Assembly: GCF_905147365.1 (NCBI RefSeq) | Contig: NC_056420.1 | Coordinates: forward strand, 10,116,001-10,180,000 | From: Aricia agestis | Lineage: Eukaryota > Arthropoda > Insecta > Lepidoptera > Lycaenidae | Direction of reading: 5' to 3' | Length of the DNA: 64,000 bases | Shown: in pieces, positions 29,901 through 41,900 of the stretch | Position numbering within the stretch: position 1 is the stretch's first letter | Layout: each line of letters starts with the position of its first letter | The notes under the pieces: model-generated | Seen by the model: the letters and a program-made list of their open reading frames with translations, nothing else | What the model was told of the DNA's origin: nothing | The model's database searches: none | Program-made: the position numbers and the translations under genes

Positions 29901-32900
29901 AAAGTAAGTTATTAACATTAAACCAATGTACTATTTTTGAGAGAGCACTGTTTACCTCGTCGTAGTTCGACTGTTGTCGCTTCACTTTAAAAATAAGTGA
30001 AGTGTCATCAGCAAAAAGCACTATCTTATTATTATTATCCTTTACTAGATAAGGTAAGTCATTTATATAGATGAGAAAAAGAAATGGGCCTAATATAGAT
30101 CCCTGTGGGACACCTAATTCTATTTTGGTTCCATTGGACCTTTTACTATTTACCTCAACCCTTTGAGTCCTATTTTTAAGGTAAGAAGTCAAAAGACTGA
30201 GAGCAGAGTCCTTTATGCCGTAGTGGCGCAGTTTCCTGATCAATGTAGCATGCTCAACACAATCGAAGGCTTTGGAGAGATCGCAAAACACACCAAAGGC
30301 ATCCTGCGACTCCTCCCAAGCTTCAAAAATACTACAAAGAAGTCCTATACCAGCATCCGTTGTGGATCGACCCTTAGTAAATCCGTATTGGTTAACGTGC
30401 AGCAAATTATTTGAATTAAAATGCACTAGTAATTATTTTAAAATAATTTTTTCAAATATTTTACTAAAGGTCGGTAGAATCGATATAGGCCTGAAATTAG
30501 TGGGATCCGATTTAGTCCCGACTTTAAATAAAGGAACAATCTTGCTATGCTTCATCAAGTCAGGAAAAACACCATTTTTTATGCAGTTATTAAAAATCAT
30601 TGCTAGATGAGGAGCTACGATATCAATTATTGATTTCATAATTTTTGTAGACATGCCCCAGAGATCTGCAGTATTTTTAATATTCAACAATTTAAAGGTA
30701 TCAATAATATCTCTGGGGTTAATTTCTCTAAACTTAAAATTGACATCACACTCCTTTACATTGTCTCTGAGTAGCTTTTCGGCAGCTTCAGGTGAAGAAT
30801 TTAAATTTTTAGTCGTTGAGACCGGAATGTCAGCAAAAAACTTTTCAAAGACCGTCGCAACTTCTTGATCATTAGTAATCTTTTTATTTTCAAAGTATAG
30901 TTCAAAATCAGAGCTGCGACAGGATACATTTCCAGTCTCACCAGCAGAGTGTTTAATTTTGTTTTTTATGTACAGGGCTTTAGCAGCTTTGCAAACTTTT
31001 CTAAAGGTTTTTGAGTAGTTTTTAACATATAAAGCATATGTTAAAAACTAAATACTTCACTATTATTAATACACCTTTCATCATATAGTTCATATAATCT
31101 TTTTCTACTAATTTTAATCCCCTTTGTTGCCCATTCAATAAATTTAGTTTTTTTTTATTACTGTTTCTAACTGTTTTAGAAGTAAATACTGAATTAAATT
31201 GAGTTCTTATCACCTTAAATAATTTATTAAAAGCTTCATCAGAGCTATGTATGTGACCTATCCAATAAATGGATATTTGAATTTAATTTACTTCTAAATT
31301 GCTCAATACGTTTTGTGGTCACAGGAATAAACACAAGATTTTTCTTCGCGTCACTGTCACATTTCATATTAAAATAAGCTATTTGTCCACAGTGATCAGA
31401 ACTTAGCTTATTAATTATTTCTTTTTTATCAGGAATAAGATTAGTAAATATGTTGTCAATACAAGTGGCTGTAGTCTCACAGACCCTTGTAGGTTCCTGA
31501 AACAAACTGTAAAGGTTATACGATTGAAATAAAGATTTGAATCTAACAGTAGTGGAGATTAAATCTAATAAATTAATGTTAAAATCACCACAATGGTTTA
31601 ATGCTAATAATTTACTACTAAATTCTAACAAAACGAAATGTTTAAAGTTCAGTTTGCCAAATGTTAGACAAGTACAAACCAATCTACTATTAAATGATGA
31701 GAAAATGAAATCAGTGGACACCACTGTTTTCCTAGTAACTTTAGACAGTAAATTACAGTGGGGTCCGCATATTGCAAATCTGGCGGATAGGCTCAGTTCT
31801 GCAGCATATGCTGTTAAAAAAATCAGTGAAATAACTGATATAGAAACAGCGCGACTTGTTTACTTTAGTTACTTCCACAGCATTATGTCCTATGAAATCC
31901 TTCTATGGGGAAATGCAGCGGATATTAATTCAATATTCGTGCTGCAGAAGTGAACCATACGTTCTATTTATAAGATGTCATCGTGTGAATCCTTAAGAGA
32001 AAAGTTTAAGGAAATACATATTCTGACCGTCGCATCTCAATATGTTTTGGATAACGTACTGTATGTAAGAAAGAACTTAAATAGTTTCAAAAAGAAAAGC
32101 GACAATCATTGTTTTAACACTAGGAATAAGAACAAATTAGAAATACCAGTGATCAGACTTAGCAAAGTCAGCAAATCTTTTAAAGGCCAGTGTATACGCC
32201 TGTACAATAGAATCCCAGAAAACGTTCAAAATCTCTCTGTCAATAAATTTAAAAATGTAGTAAAAGAACGTTTGTGTACTAAAGTTTATTATAAAATCAA
32301 TGATTTCATCGACGACAACACACTTTGGGAATAGGGTGGTTCTTACAGGCTACTAGTATATTTTTTATAAGTAATTCCTATTGTAAATAGCTCTAAGTCA
32401 TAATATTGTTTATAACACAGTCAAATTAACTAGACGCATGGTGATGACGTCATTACGATGCTTGCATGTACATTCCAGTGGTGCGTCAGGTTAATATAAT
32501 GTAAAGATATCTATCCCGGGATGTAATGTACATGAATGTGACCGTGTTGTACTGTTAAATGTTTTAAATTGTAACTTTCCATCTTTTTAGTAAAAGATGG
32601 CCCCGTGCGAGTTTGTTACGCCGGTTCTTCTCGCCGGGTTAGTTCCCGAACCGGTGGTAGACACCGTAGTATCGACGTTCGGTAAAGTTTTTGTAAAAAA
32701 ATTACTCCGAATAAAAATATTTTTGATTTTGATTGATAGGCTTCCGACATGTGTCTAGTTATCATGGTATAGAAATCAGATTTCTCATGTGGAATGTTCA
32801 TTTTTTTTTACATTGGATGTCATCTGATCTGTCAGATTAAAATACTGGATGTTTAATACACCCCAAATAAGCTTCCATATAAGGCACTGACGATTCAAAG

Positions 32901-35900
32901 GTTTGGTAAGCCTTTATGTACATTTTAAAATATAAAAAAGTAAAGCTTCATATTTTCCTAACTAAGCTTCGCAGATATTTTATTTTGCACTAAACTAAAT
33001 GATTTAGTCCTTGCTGTCTAAAATATATTTATAACTGACTTAAATAAGCAATTTTCTGGATATATTTTCTTTTTCACAACTTTAAAATGGCAGTTTCTGA
33101 ACCCACCACTAAAATAAAAAAAGCTCTTATTGTTTTTTACTCAGTTTCATCTAATGTATAAAACCTACTAAGTCTCCATGACGCTCGAGTGACTACAAAA
33201 ATAGCACCCTCCCCTCCTCTACTATAGACATAACGCTTGCGATTTCTTAAATCGCAAGCGTTATGTCACATAGCGATGCGATTTGTGAACCTCCATACGC
33301 CTCTATTATTTAACTTCCATGTCAAAATTATAAGTATTCTGATTCGTAATTCAAAAAATCATATTTCAAATCAAATAATACTTTATCCGGTCAAACGCGT
33401 TTGATAAAACTTTCCTATCAAATTAGATGTAAACAGGATGAGTTGTTTTTGTTATGTCAAAAGTCTTTATGGCGGCGCCGTCTGGCCGCGAGAGTAGACT
33501 AGGATGGGTGGGCGGCAAGGTCGACCCATCTCAATGAGTTGAACGTCATCGTTAGGTTAGACTCGGAGGCGACGAGTGGAATATATTTTTAGTGACTCTT
33601 TCGAGTGGCCGCTTCGCTTTATTTTTTCAAATGAATGGCTTTGTGATTATGAAGTGGTGACGTTTGGCGCGTTCCTTTTGCACCTTTATTTGTTATATTC
33701 GGGCTTTAAAAGCGAACGTGATCTATATTTTAGTGTAGAAAAAGATTTTTTTTGTATTATTACGATTTCCTATTTGTAGTTTATATGAAATAATATACTG
33801 TTACATACAAAATTTTTCTAATTCGCTTTATTTTGGTTAACTAGCTTCACTCACGTTAAAAAGAATTATTATATACAATCTTTCATCCCATATTTTATCC
33901 CCTTGGGGTTGGAATTTATCGAAATCCTTTCTTAGCGAATGCCTACGTCATAACATCTACCTGCATGCCAAATTTCAGCTTTGGCAATAACACTCAACCA
34001 AAGTGGTAGGAGTTGTAATGCAAACTGAGATTTATTTAAAAAAATGCAGTAATAATATACTTAATTAGTTTAATAGAAACAGTTATTTGAAAAACGTAAC
34101 ACATTCTATTATGTGGACTTAAAATATGGAGCAGTAAAATAGGCCGTGAAATTTACCGAAAAAAAGCTAACGAAGGGATTCTTGAGGGTTATTAATTACC
34201 TGAAAATGTTGCCATAGTTGTTAAAATGCTTTAGATTAGTCAATTATAAAATATATTTTTAAAAGCACTTTATTTTCATTGGATGAAAAAGTACGGTTTT
34301 TTAGGCACCTGTACAGTTCTTGTAGACACCTGTATAGTTCTTGTAGATAACTGTACGGTTCTCGTAGGCACCTGTACAGTTCTGTTAATACCTGTACAGT
34401 TCTCGTAGACATGTGTACGGTTCTCATAGGCACCTGTATCTGTACAGTTCTCGTAGTTACTTGTACGGTTTTTGTAGGCATCTGTACAGTTCTCGTAGAC
34501 ACCTGTATCGTTCTTGTAGGCACCTGGACAGTTCTCGTAGACACCTGTATCGTTCTTGTAGGCACCTATATAGTTCTCGTAAACACCTGTGTAATTTTTG
34601 CAGACACTTGTACGGTTCTCGTAGGCACATGTACAGTTCTCGTAGACACCTGTACAGTTCTCGTAGACACCTGTACAGTTCTTTATTTTTAGTTCTATTG
34701 ACACAAGAAGTTTTAAACTTGAAGGAAGTTAATCAAAGCGAGAAGCAATCTCTGTGCATGGTGGTAATTACAGCTATGTACAAGCTGGTAGCTTGATTGA
34801 AAGGAACTAAAAATACACCCACAAGAAGTACAATTATGTCTAATGTACTTTATGTCTATAGTTTTAAAGCCAGTCAGGAATAATCTTATGTTTAGAAAAG
34901 CAGTAGCTTACCAAATAAACTGCTGTCAGTACTTTCTAAAACTAGTAGCCAGCTAAACAAAATCTTCGTTTAATAGTTTTTAAAAGTAGTAACTAAGCAG
35001 ACACACTATTGTGTCAGTTGTTTTTAAAATCGATAGCTAAACTCTTGAGGCCCCAAATTAGTGAATACAAGTTCAGAAACTTCTCATAATTTGGAGTTCG
35101 CGTTGAGATTATTTGTTCTTTATCTAAATTTTTTGTCAACAAACAATCGTATTTGTATTCACATGAAAAACTTATTTTCCAAAATTATTCTCATGAGGAC
35201 ATACTCGCATCTTTAGTAATAAATTGACTTTAGCGTAAAGTGATTAATATAAGTGAATTTAAAATATGCTTTGTCAACGTTCAAAATTGCTTGTTCATTC
35301 TTTGATGGATTTAAAACAATAAACTAACATCTGCACACTTATTTCTTTACTCATAAATGAAATATTCATTCAAGACTTACAGATACAAATACAAATACAA
35401 AATACAAATTACAAATATTATCTTTATTTCAGACTATTATGGTCTATTGGTTAGTATTACAAACTTAAAAAATTAGGGTTAGTTAAATATCAAAAAACAT
35501 AACATAAAAAAATTACTCTGTCATAATTTTTTTTAATGTGCCAGATAGAAAGAAACCAGAAGCTTTCGTAAATAGTTATTTGCTGTGTACATAAGGACAG
35601 TGGAAAACTTTTATTAATAAGAACTAAGAAGGGTATTGTTTAATGTAGGTTTATAATGTTAAATACTTAGATGCAAAGTGAGGAGGGAATTGCTCCATGC
35701 ATCCTATAGAAACGTCACATCCAAGGAAACGAAACAGGAAACCGTCTTATAGAAGTGAAAAGGGAATGACACTTCTCATTTGAAATAGTATTATGTATTG
35801 TATATTATGTACTAGCTGTGCCCGCGACTTCATCCGCGTCAGCATAGTAGATCACGTCCCAAGTATTATTTGTCAAAAATATTCAATGTACAGAATTGAG

Positions 35901-38900
35901 TCTCTTACGATTTTATTATATGTATAGATAAATGACTTAGTTTGTTCCTAAAAAGGAGAAATAACACGCAATACAAACGTCGTGACACCATTTCGTTATA
36001 AGTAATAGATCCATGGAGGGGGGGGGGGGGGGGGGGGGGGCGCACCCCCCCCAAATCAAATGACACTCGAAAACCGTATGTTTAGTGTAGTTTTTAACTT
36101 TGTTCTCAAAAATGGAGAAATATGTCTACGTGACATCGTTTTGTTGAAAGAAAATTTTTGAGAGGGGGGGGGGATTTGGGGGGGGAGCACGAAACGACCG
36201 TCGCGGAAGCTCGCTGCATATAAATCAAACGACACTCGAAATCTGTATAGATAAGATAGATGAAAGCTCATAGCAAGGCAAGGAGTGGAGATAAATACAA
36301 AGTGTAAAGCAAAAATTTGTAGGAAATTTTATGAGCTTTCATTATGTACAGAATTTTTTTCTCTACAACGCACCGTTTTAGCGGTATGAGAAAAAACTAA
36401 AAATATTGAAACTTGAGCCCCTCCCCCCCCACCCTAGGTGATATCGTAATAATATATAGCCTATGTGTTGACCCGACCTCTAAGTAATATTCGTGCAAAA
36501 TTTGAAGGAAATCCATCCAGTACTTTCTGAGTTTATCCCGGACATACATACAGACAATCAGACAAACAGATAATCAGACAAACAGACAAACAGACAAAAA
36601 TTCTAAAAACTATATTATTGGCTTCCATATCGATTGTAGATCACGTCCCAAGTATTATTTTTCAAAAATATTCAATGTACAGAATTGAGTCTCTTACGAT
36701 TTTATTATAATATGTATAGATAAAACGTGGTATGAGTTCAAACCAGTGTGTACCTATCTTAGGATTTAATTTACTACTTTAAAGTAAATATATTAAGTAA
36801 AAATGTAGCAAGTCTTAGTATTTAATAAACCACACTGTGATTATTAGTCTAAATCATTATCTTGATAAATTATGATTATAAGCTGATTTGCTTAATAGTA
36901 TTTTATCAAGCGCGAATGTATAGTTTTCTTAAAATTACAAGTAACTTCTTAACATTACAAAAATACATTTTTTGGTACTTTGTTCTTTTTTTGCACATTC
37001 ATGGCTATTTAAATGCTTTAGTATGAAGTCTTTTACATTTGGACCTTCTTGTTCCGAAAATTTGGCCTTAATCGACTGCCTTTCTGTAAAATTCAATAAG
37101 CTACTACATCTGGCCTTAATCGACTTTTGTAAAAGGCTGTAAGAACTATCTTTGAACTTTTATTTCTGAACTTAAGACTAATGATGATGATCTGCTACTT
37201 TTATTTCTGACCAGTCAAGATGTAACCAATATCGAGAGCGAAGGTAGTAGAAAGTATATGGGACTTAACAATAGTCATAACCAAGTTAAAATATCGCTTG
37301 CGATGTCTTATGCTAATCTACATTAATGTGCTATAAAATGTTAAAGTGTCTGTCTAATTACCACTTCTCACCTAAACCGCTGGGCCGATTTTGTTGAAAT
37401 TTGGTATGAAGATACTTTGCGTTCCGGAAAAGGACATAGGATACTTTTTATCCGGGAAAAATGTACGGTTCTTGCACGATAAACGAATAGTTGCGGGCTT
37501 CATCTAGTTCTATATACACATTTCGATTTCAAACTTCCGTCATTGTCCAATGCATCTTGGCTACACGCTTTACTTGACAATGCCGTTTGACTGAGTTTCG
37601 AAAACTAGCCATGCGGTGTCAGCGCTTGCTCACTAGTCAATGTTAACCAATAACCCTAAAAATGTAACGATTTATTTAACCCATCAATACCTAAGCGGCA
37701 CCCGGCTGTCGCAGAACAATTGAAAATATATTGTGTCTGCGATTCCCACGATCGAGTTATTAAATAGCGGCGCAGACGTGCTATCATTTACATACAATTT
37801 CTTATGATCTCGCAGTGTAGCGCGTTTCGGCGGACACATATAAATCGAGCCGTAGACACGAGTCAGCGTTGACTAATAACCGCAGTAAGTTTTCGAATCG
37901 CAGTCGAAAGTCGAATCATGCCGCTGATGTCGATAAGAGTACTAAATATGAGAGTCATGTCCGGGAATGCCCACCGGTCATGCCGTTTTTGCCACGACCC
38001 TTTTCGTTCAAATACAGCTCGGAGCAGTCATCATGCAGTGGAAAAATATTATTTATGGTTAAACGAATTTACCTGAAGTGAAGTTCAACCAAAATTTTGT
38101 GAGATGCTGCATCTGAGAGACTTCTCAATAACCATGTAGTCCGATTTACGACCTACAACATCGCCACACGAGTTTTAGATAAGTATTTAAAAGGATTTAA
38201 CAACTACTCGTTCACTCACTGACAGCTCGACCGATCCCGAACCTCCGCTCGGCTTCATTTGTTTCAGAGGAGTAGTCGAGGCTTTTATTCTGCTTCCGGG
38301 GGTCCTCACGCAGCATGCGCCATCTACGTGCTTCGTGTTAGGGTTTGTGAGGGAGTGAAGTCTCTCAGATGCAGCATCTCACAAAATTTTGGTTGAACTT
38401 CACTTCATGTAAGTTCGTTTACGGCCATTCCCAATATTTGATCTATCTCTGGTTTTGCCCTACTAGAGATAGGAATAGCTCACAATTGACATAAAATATA
38501 TGTCTCTAATGTCTAATATGAGCTATTCCTATCTCTAGTAGGGCAAAACCAGAGATAGATCAAATATTGGGAACGGCCGTTAACCATAAATTTTATTTCG
38601 ATGTTGCATCTGAGAGACTTCATAATAACCATGTAGATGTTTAGCGTTTGTAGCAGAATAAAACAGTCATAATAATCATAACAACACCCGTGTGTATAAC
38701 AAGCCGGATAACTATATTATGTACTTTGTCATTAATATCAGTCTTTAATTTATTAAAGTGTATTCTTATTTAATACAGCTTGGGCAAAAGCGTAATCATC
38801 TGAATTAATCAGAGGTTGATTGTAAAAGCGCAAAAAACAAAACAAGTTGCCTGACCAGCCTGCCGTTTTCTTAATCAGATCTAGTGACACTCCGGCCCTG

Positions 38901-41900
38901 CCGGCAGATGAGGCAGCGGCGTGCCGTGTGCTGTAAAAATGCTCACGTCCACACCGTTATTGCTCAGAGTTTGCTTGATCCAGCGGCTTATGTTCTGGGA
39001 ACTCGCGTTGTGAACGGGCTTCTGAAAAGTAAGAATTAATCTGTATTTACATGATTTCGATATTTATTAGTTATTTCGAAATACTTTAGTAGCGCGAGTG
39101 CAGGACAAATTGAGAGTTTGTCTCTAAAGTAGTCTAAAGAATGGAATAATAAGTCTTGGATTTTGCCTGTTCGGCATTGAAGTCTGAATTATTATCTTTA
39201 ATAGTGATTACGATACGTGAATTTTCGGAATGAACGTTTTCTGGTTCTTAATACGAGTGATAACGTCTGCTCCCGTTGTCCCGTCGACAACGCCATGAGA
39301 GTTACCATCTTTTTTGATAAAGTTTTCGATTACGGATTAGATAAATACTCCAAAACTTTATTAGGATTCCATATGGAGGAATACTTTGGGAAGCTGGGCT
39401 TACTCCTAAAAACTCCTTTTAAAAATCTTAGGATACAATCGTCATTGCAACAGGATTTACCAATGAATTAGAGACAAACTAGACCTATAACAATTTAACG
39501 TTCTTCTGTTAAGAATCGTAATATATCAGCTACGGATCCTTCATACTAATCAATATTATTAATTTGACAAAAATTAAACCAATGTTTTTATTCCAGTATC
39601 ATACTGATTAATCGTACCTCCCAAATACCAATAACGATTTTAGTATGAGGTCAATAGACGCCTCCGGTATTCGACATCTTATGTAGGCTTGCCGCACAAT
39701 ATACTGGGCCATAGCGAATGGCACTCCCTGGAAGGGGACAGAAGGTTTTTATCTGGCCTAAAATAAATCTCGTCTTATTTGAGTAGCGATCGCAACAGTG
39801 AAAACTACGGCCGAGACGGCCAGTACGGAACGGCTAATATACCGGTCGCTTCCTCTTCTACAATTTTCCTAAGACTCTTCAGTATGAGCGTGAATGGCCG
39901 AAAGGCATAGAAAAAATAATAATAATCGTACCATGAAATTGTAAAAGCGTTGATATCGAAGGCACATGGGTATTATTTCCAAGAGACATATCTGTTACAC
40001 TTATCATTTAAACACGACGTGAATAAGTACGGTAAGTATCAGGTTAATCATGTTGACCGAAGCTCAGTAAGATTTTTTGAAAATTCCTATCGTTCAATTC
40101 CCATTCGGTATCGACATAAGTGTACTTAGAAACCTGGTCAGCAACTGTGTTTTCTCGCGATTTTGTATAAGAAGCAAAAATATGTAAGTATGCGCTGTTT
40201 TTCGCACCACTGCCATTCATCTCTCGCAATTTCATTGAGATAAGGAAATTCAGTACCTCACAAGTCACATTCTATTAATATAAGATATTATGGCAGTAGT
40301 ATTATCTATAATTCTTAATAACACTTAAATCAAAACGATCCTTCCAAAATAATTTGAGGTAATGGATATTATAATTGCGAGCTTCATCCGCCGACCAATG
40401 GCATCTAGTTACCACTCCGTCGCACGCGGCGCCCGGCGCCCCAGCCGGTGACCGAAGAGACTGTGAAGCTCTCCAGCTCGTATAAACTTGTGTTTATTCT
40501 ATTAAAAGGATTGGACTCGATATTGCACCACCAACTTAAATCATGGTACAAATAAGGTTTTATAGGCATGATGGAATAAAAAATATTAGGTACTTATTAC
40601 ATTTTTTTTAAACTTCTCTCTTTTAAAGTATTTATTTAGTACGCGACCAGCAGCTGTTTGCTATTGCCGGACATGCTTAAGTTAAAGTTCACCAATGAAC
40701 TTCACGAAATCGCGTATGCTAATTTAGACTTTGTTACGGATTTCGTTGGCTTGTTTAGAATTTTTTGAAGTTTTTCGGAAGGTAATTGTAATATATGCAT
40801 GACTTGAGTATTTATGTCAAAGCCAATAAATCTACAAACTTGTGAAGGCAGCATACTACTTTTCTCAAAGTTGATAATAAAATCTTGTTCCGATTTTGAC
40901 CTTAATATAATATTATGCATCGTGTTGTTACACGTAGCATAATCTTTACCTTTACAAAGAAGATCAACAATTTTCGATTGACCAATTCCTCTTAATGCAA
41001 ATCTAGGAGGATCTGAGCGTTCTCTGAAAATTGTTTAATTATTTCGAGTTTTGGAAGGTCTCATTGGATAAATTGGCGCGTTAAATTCGCGAGACTGGCT
41101 ATTCCTAGGCCCAGTTGATTCTGCGCATCCTCTAATCGGTTATTTGCAGCCTCATGTAGAACTGCGGCTACCTATTCATTGAGTTTAGGCGCTTGTGCCA
41201 GCGAAAAGTTAGTCTGTATAAGAATCTTCGCCACAAGCGACTCCTTGTATTCCTTAGCCAAACCATCGACTTAGATTTGACCCCAACGTTCAGAGAGTTC
41301 AGTGGGAATGCAGTTGCCTAGGGCTTTCTCTGTTTTATTGGCCTCGGCAAGAATATCTAGTATTTCAAGTGGTAACGTGGGGGTAGATTCTTGATTATAA
41401 TTTACCGGTACGGTGGCTCCTGGTTAGATCAGCGGCGCTGATATCGGTGGTGCGGCCTACGGCGACGCCGGTGCAGGCGCGGACGACTCCACATAATCCA
41501 CGTCCTCGACGTTGGCTAAAGATTGTGGAGTTCCACAGTGAGATTCAGCCTCCCGCGCGTCGATATCTTTATTTGTCGTCGGATGAGTGCTCGTGATCGC
41601 GGCGGCCTTCCCAGGAGGAGGTCGCTGACGACTCGAATCTTTTCCTGTGTAAATAAACAAAAGTATAAAGTTACTTTCAGGATGATATCACGTATCATCA
41701 CGTTAAGAAAGAACTCAGTTTGTAACCAGGGTAATATCGCGTATTACCACATTAAGGTACAAAATATTATAGTTGACTATCTGGTTAATATCACGTATTA
41801 ACACGTTATTATAGTAATTTTGTATCGTATCATAACCATACCATAGCTGAGAACAAAGAAAAAAATCATAAATTTTTTAAAAATTAGTGTGGGTAGTTTG

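Larger units (their letters stand above)
28903..31589 (-). mobile_element. Inner jockey-like LINE, 5'-truncated, inserted in reverse into another LINE
   Basis: Its 3' end has a TTTA-type tail (28903-28925), then 3' UTR, RT C-terminal region, RT, linker and the end of an endonuclease domain, where it is truncated at the G-D-F-N motif. Identical ACAAT (28898-28902 and 31590-31594) flanks it. The interrupted host sequence reads continuously as S-A-L-S-K-I-V-Q|W-F-N-A-N-N-L-L when joined. Confidence 0.9.

Noticed and set aside
34236..34796. Several overlapping ORFs of 93-142 aa on both strands
   Set aside because: Products of the 21-bp minisatellite, whose unit length keeps all frames open.
39217..39471. 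84-aa plus-strand ORF
   Set aside because: It lies antisense within the degenerate DIRS recombinase region and has no recognisable motif.
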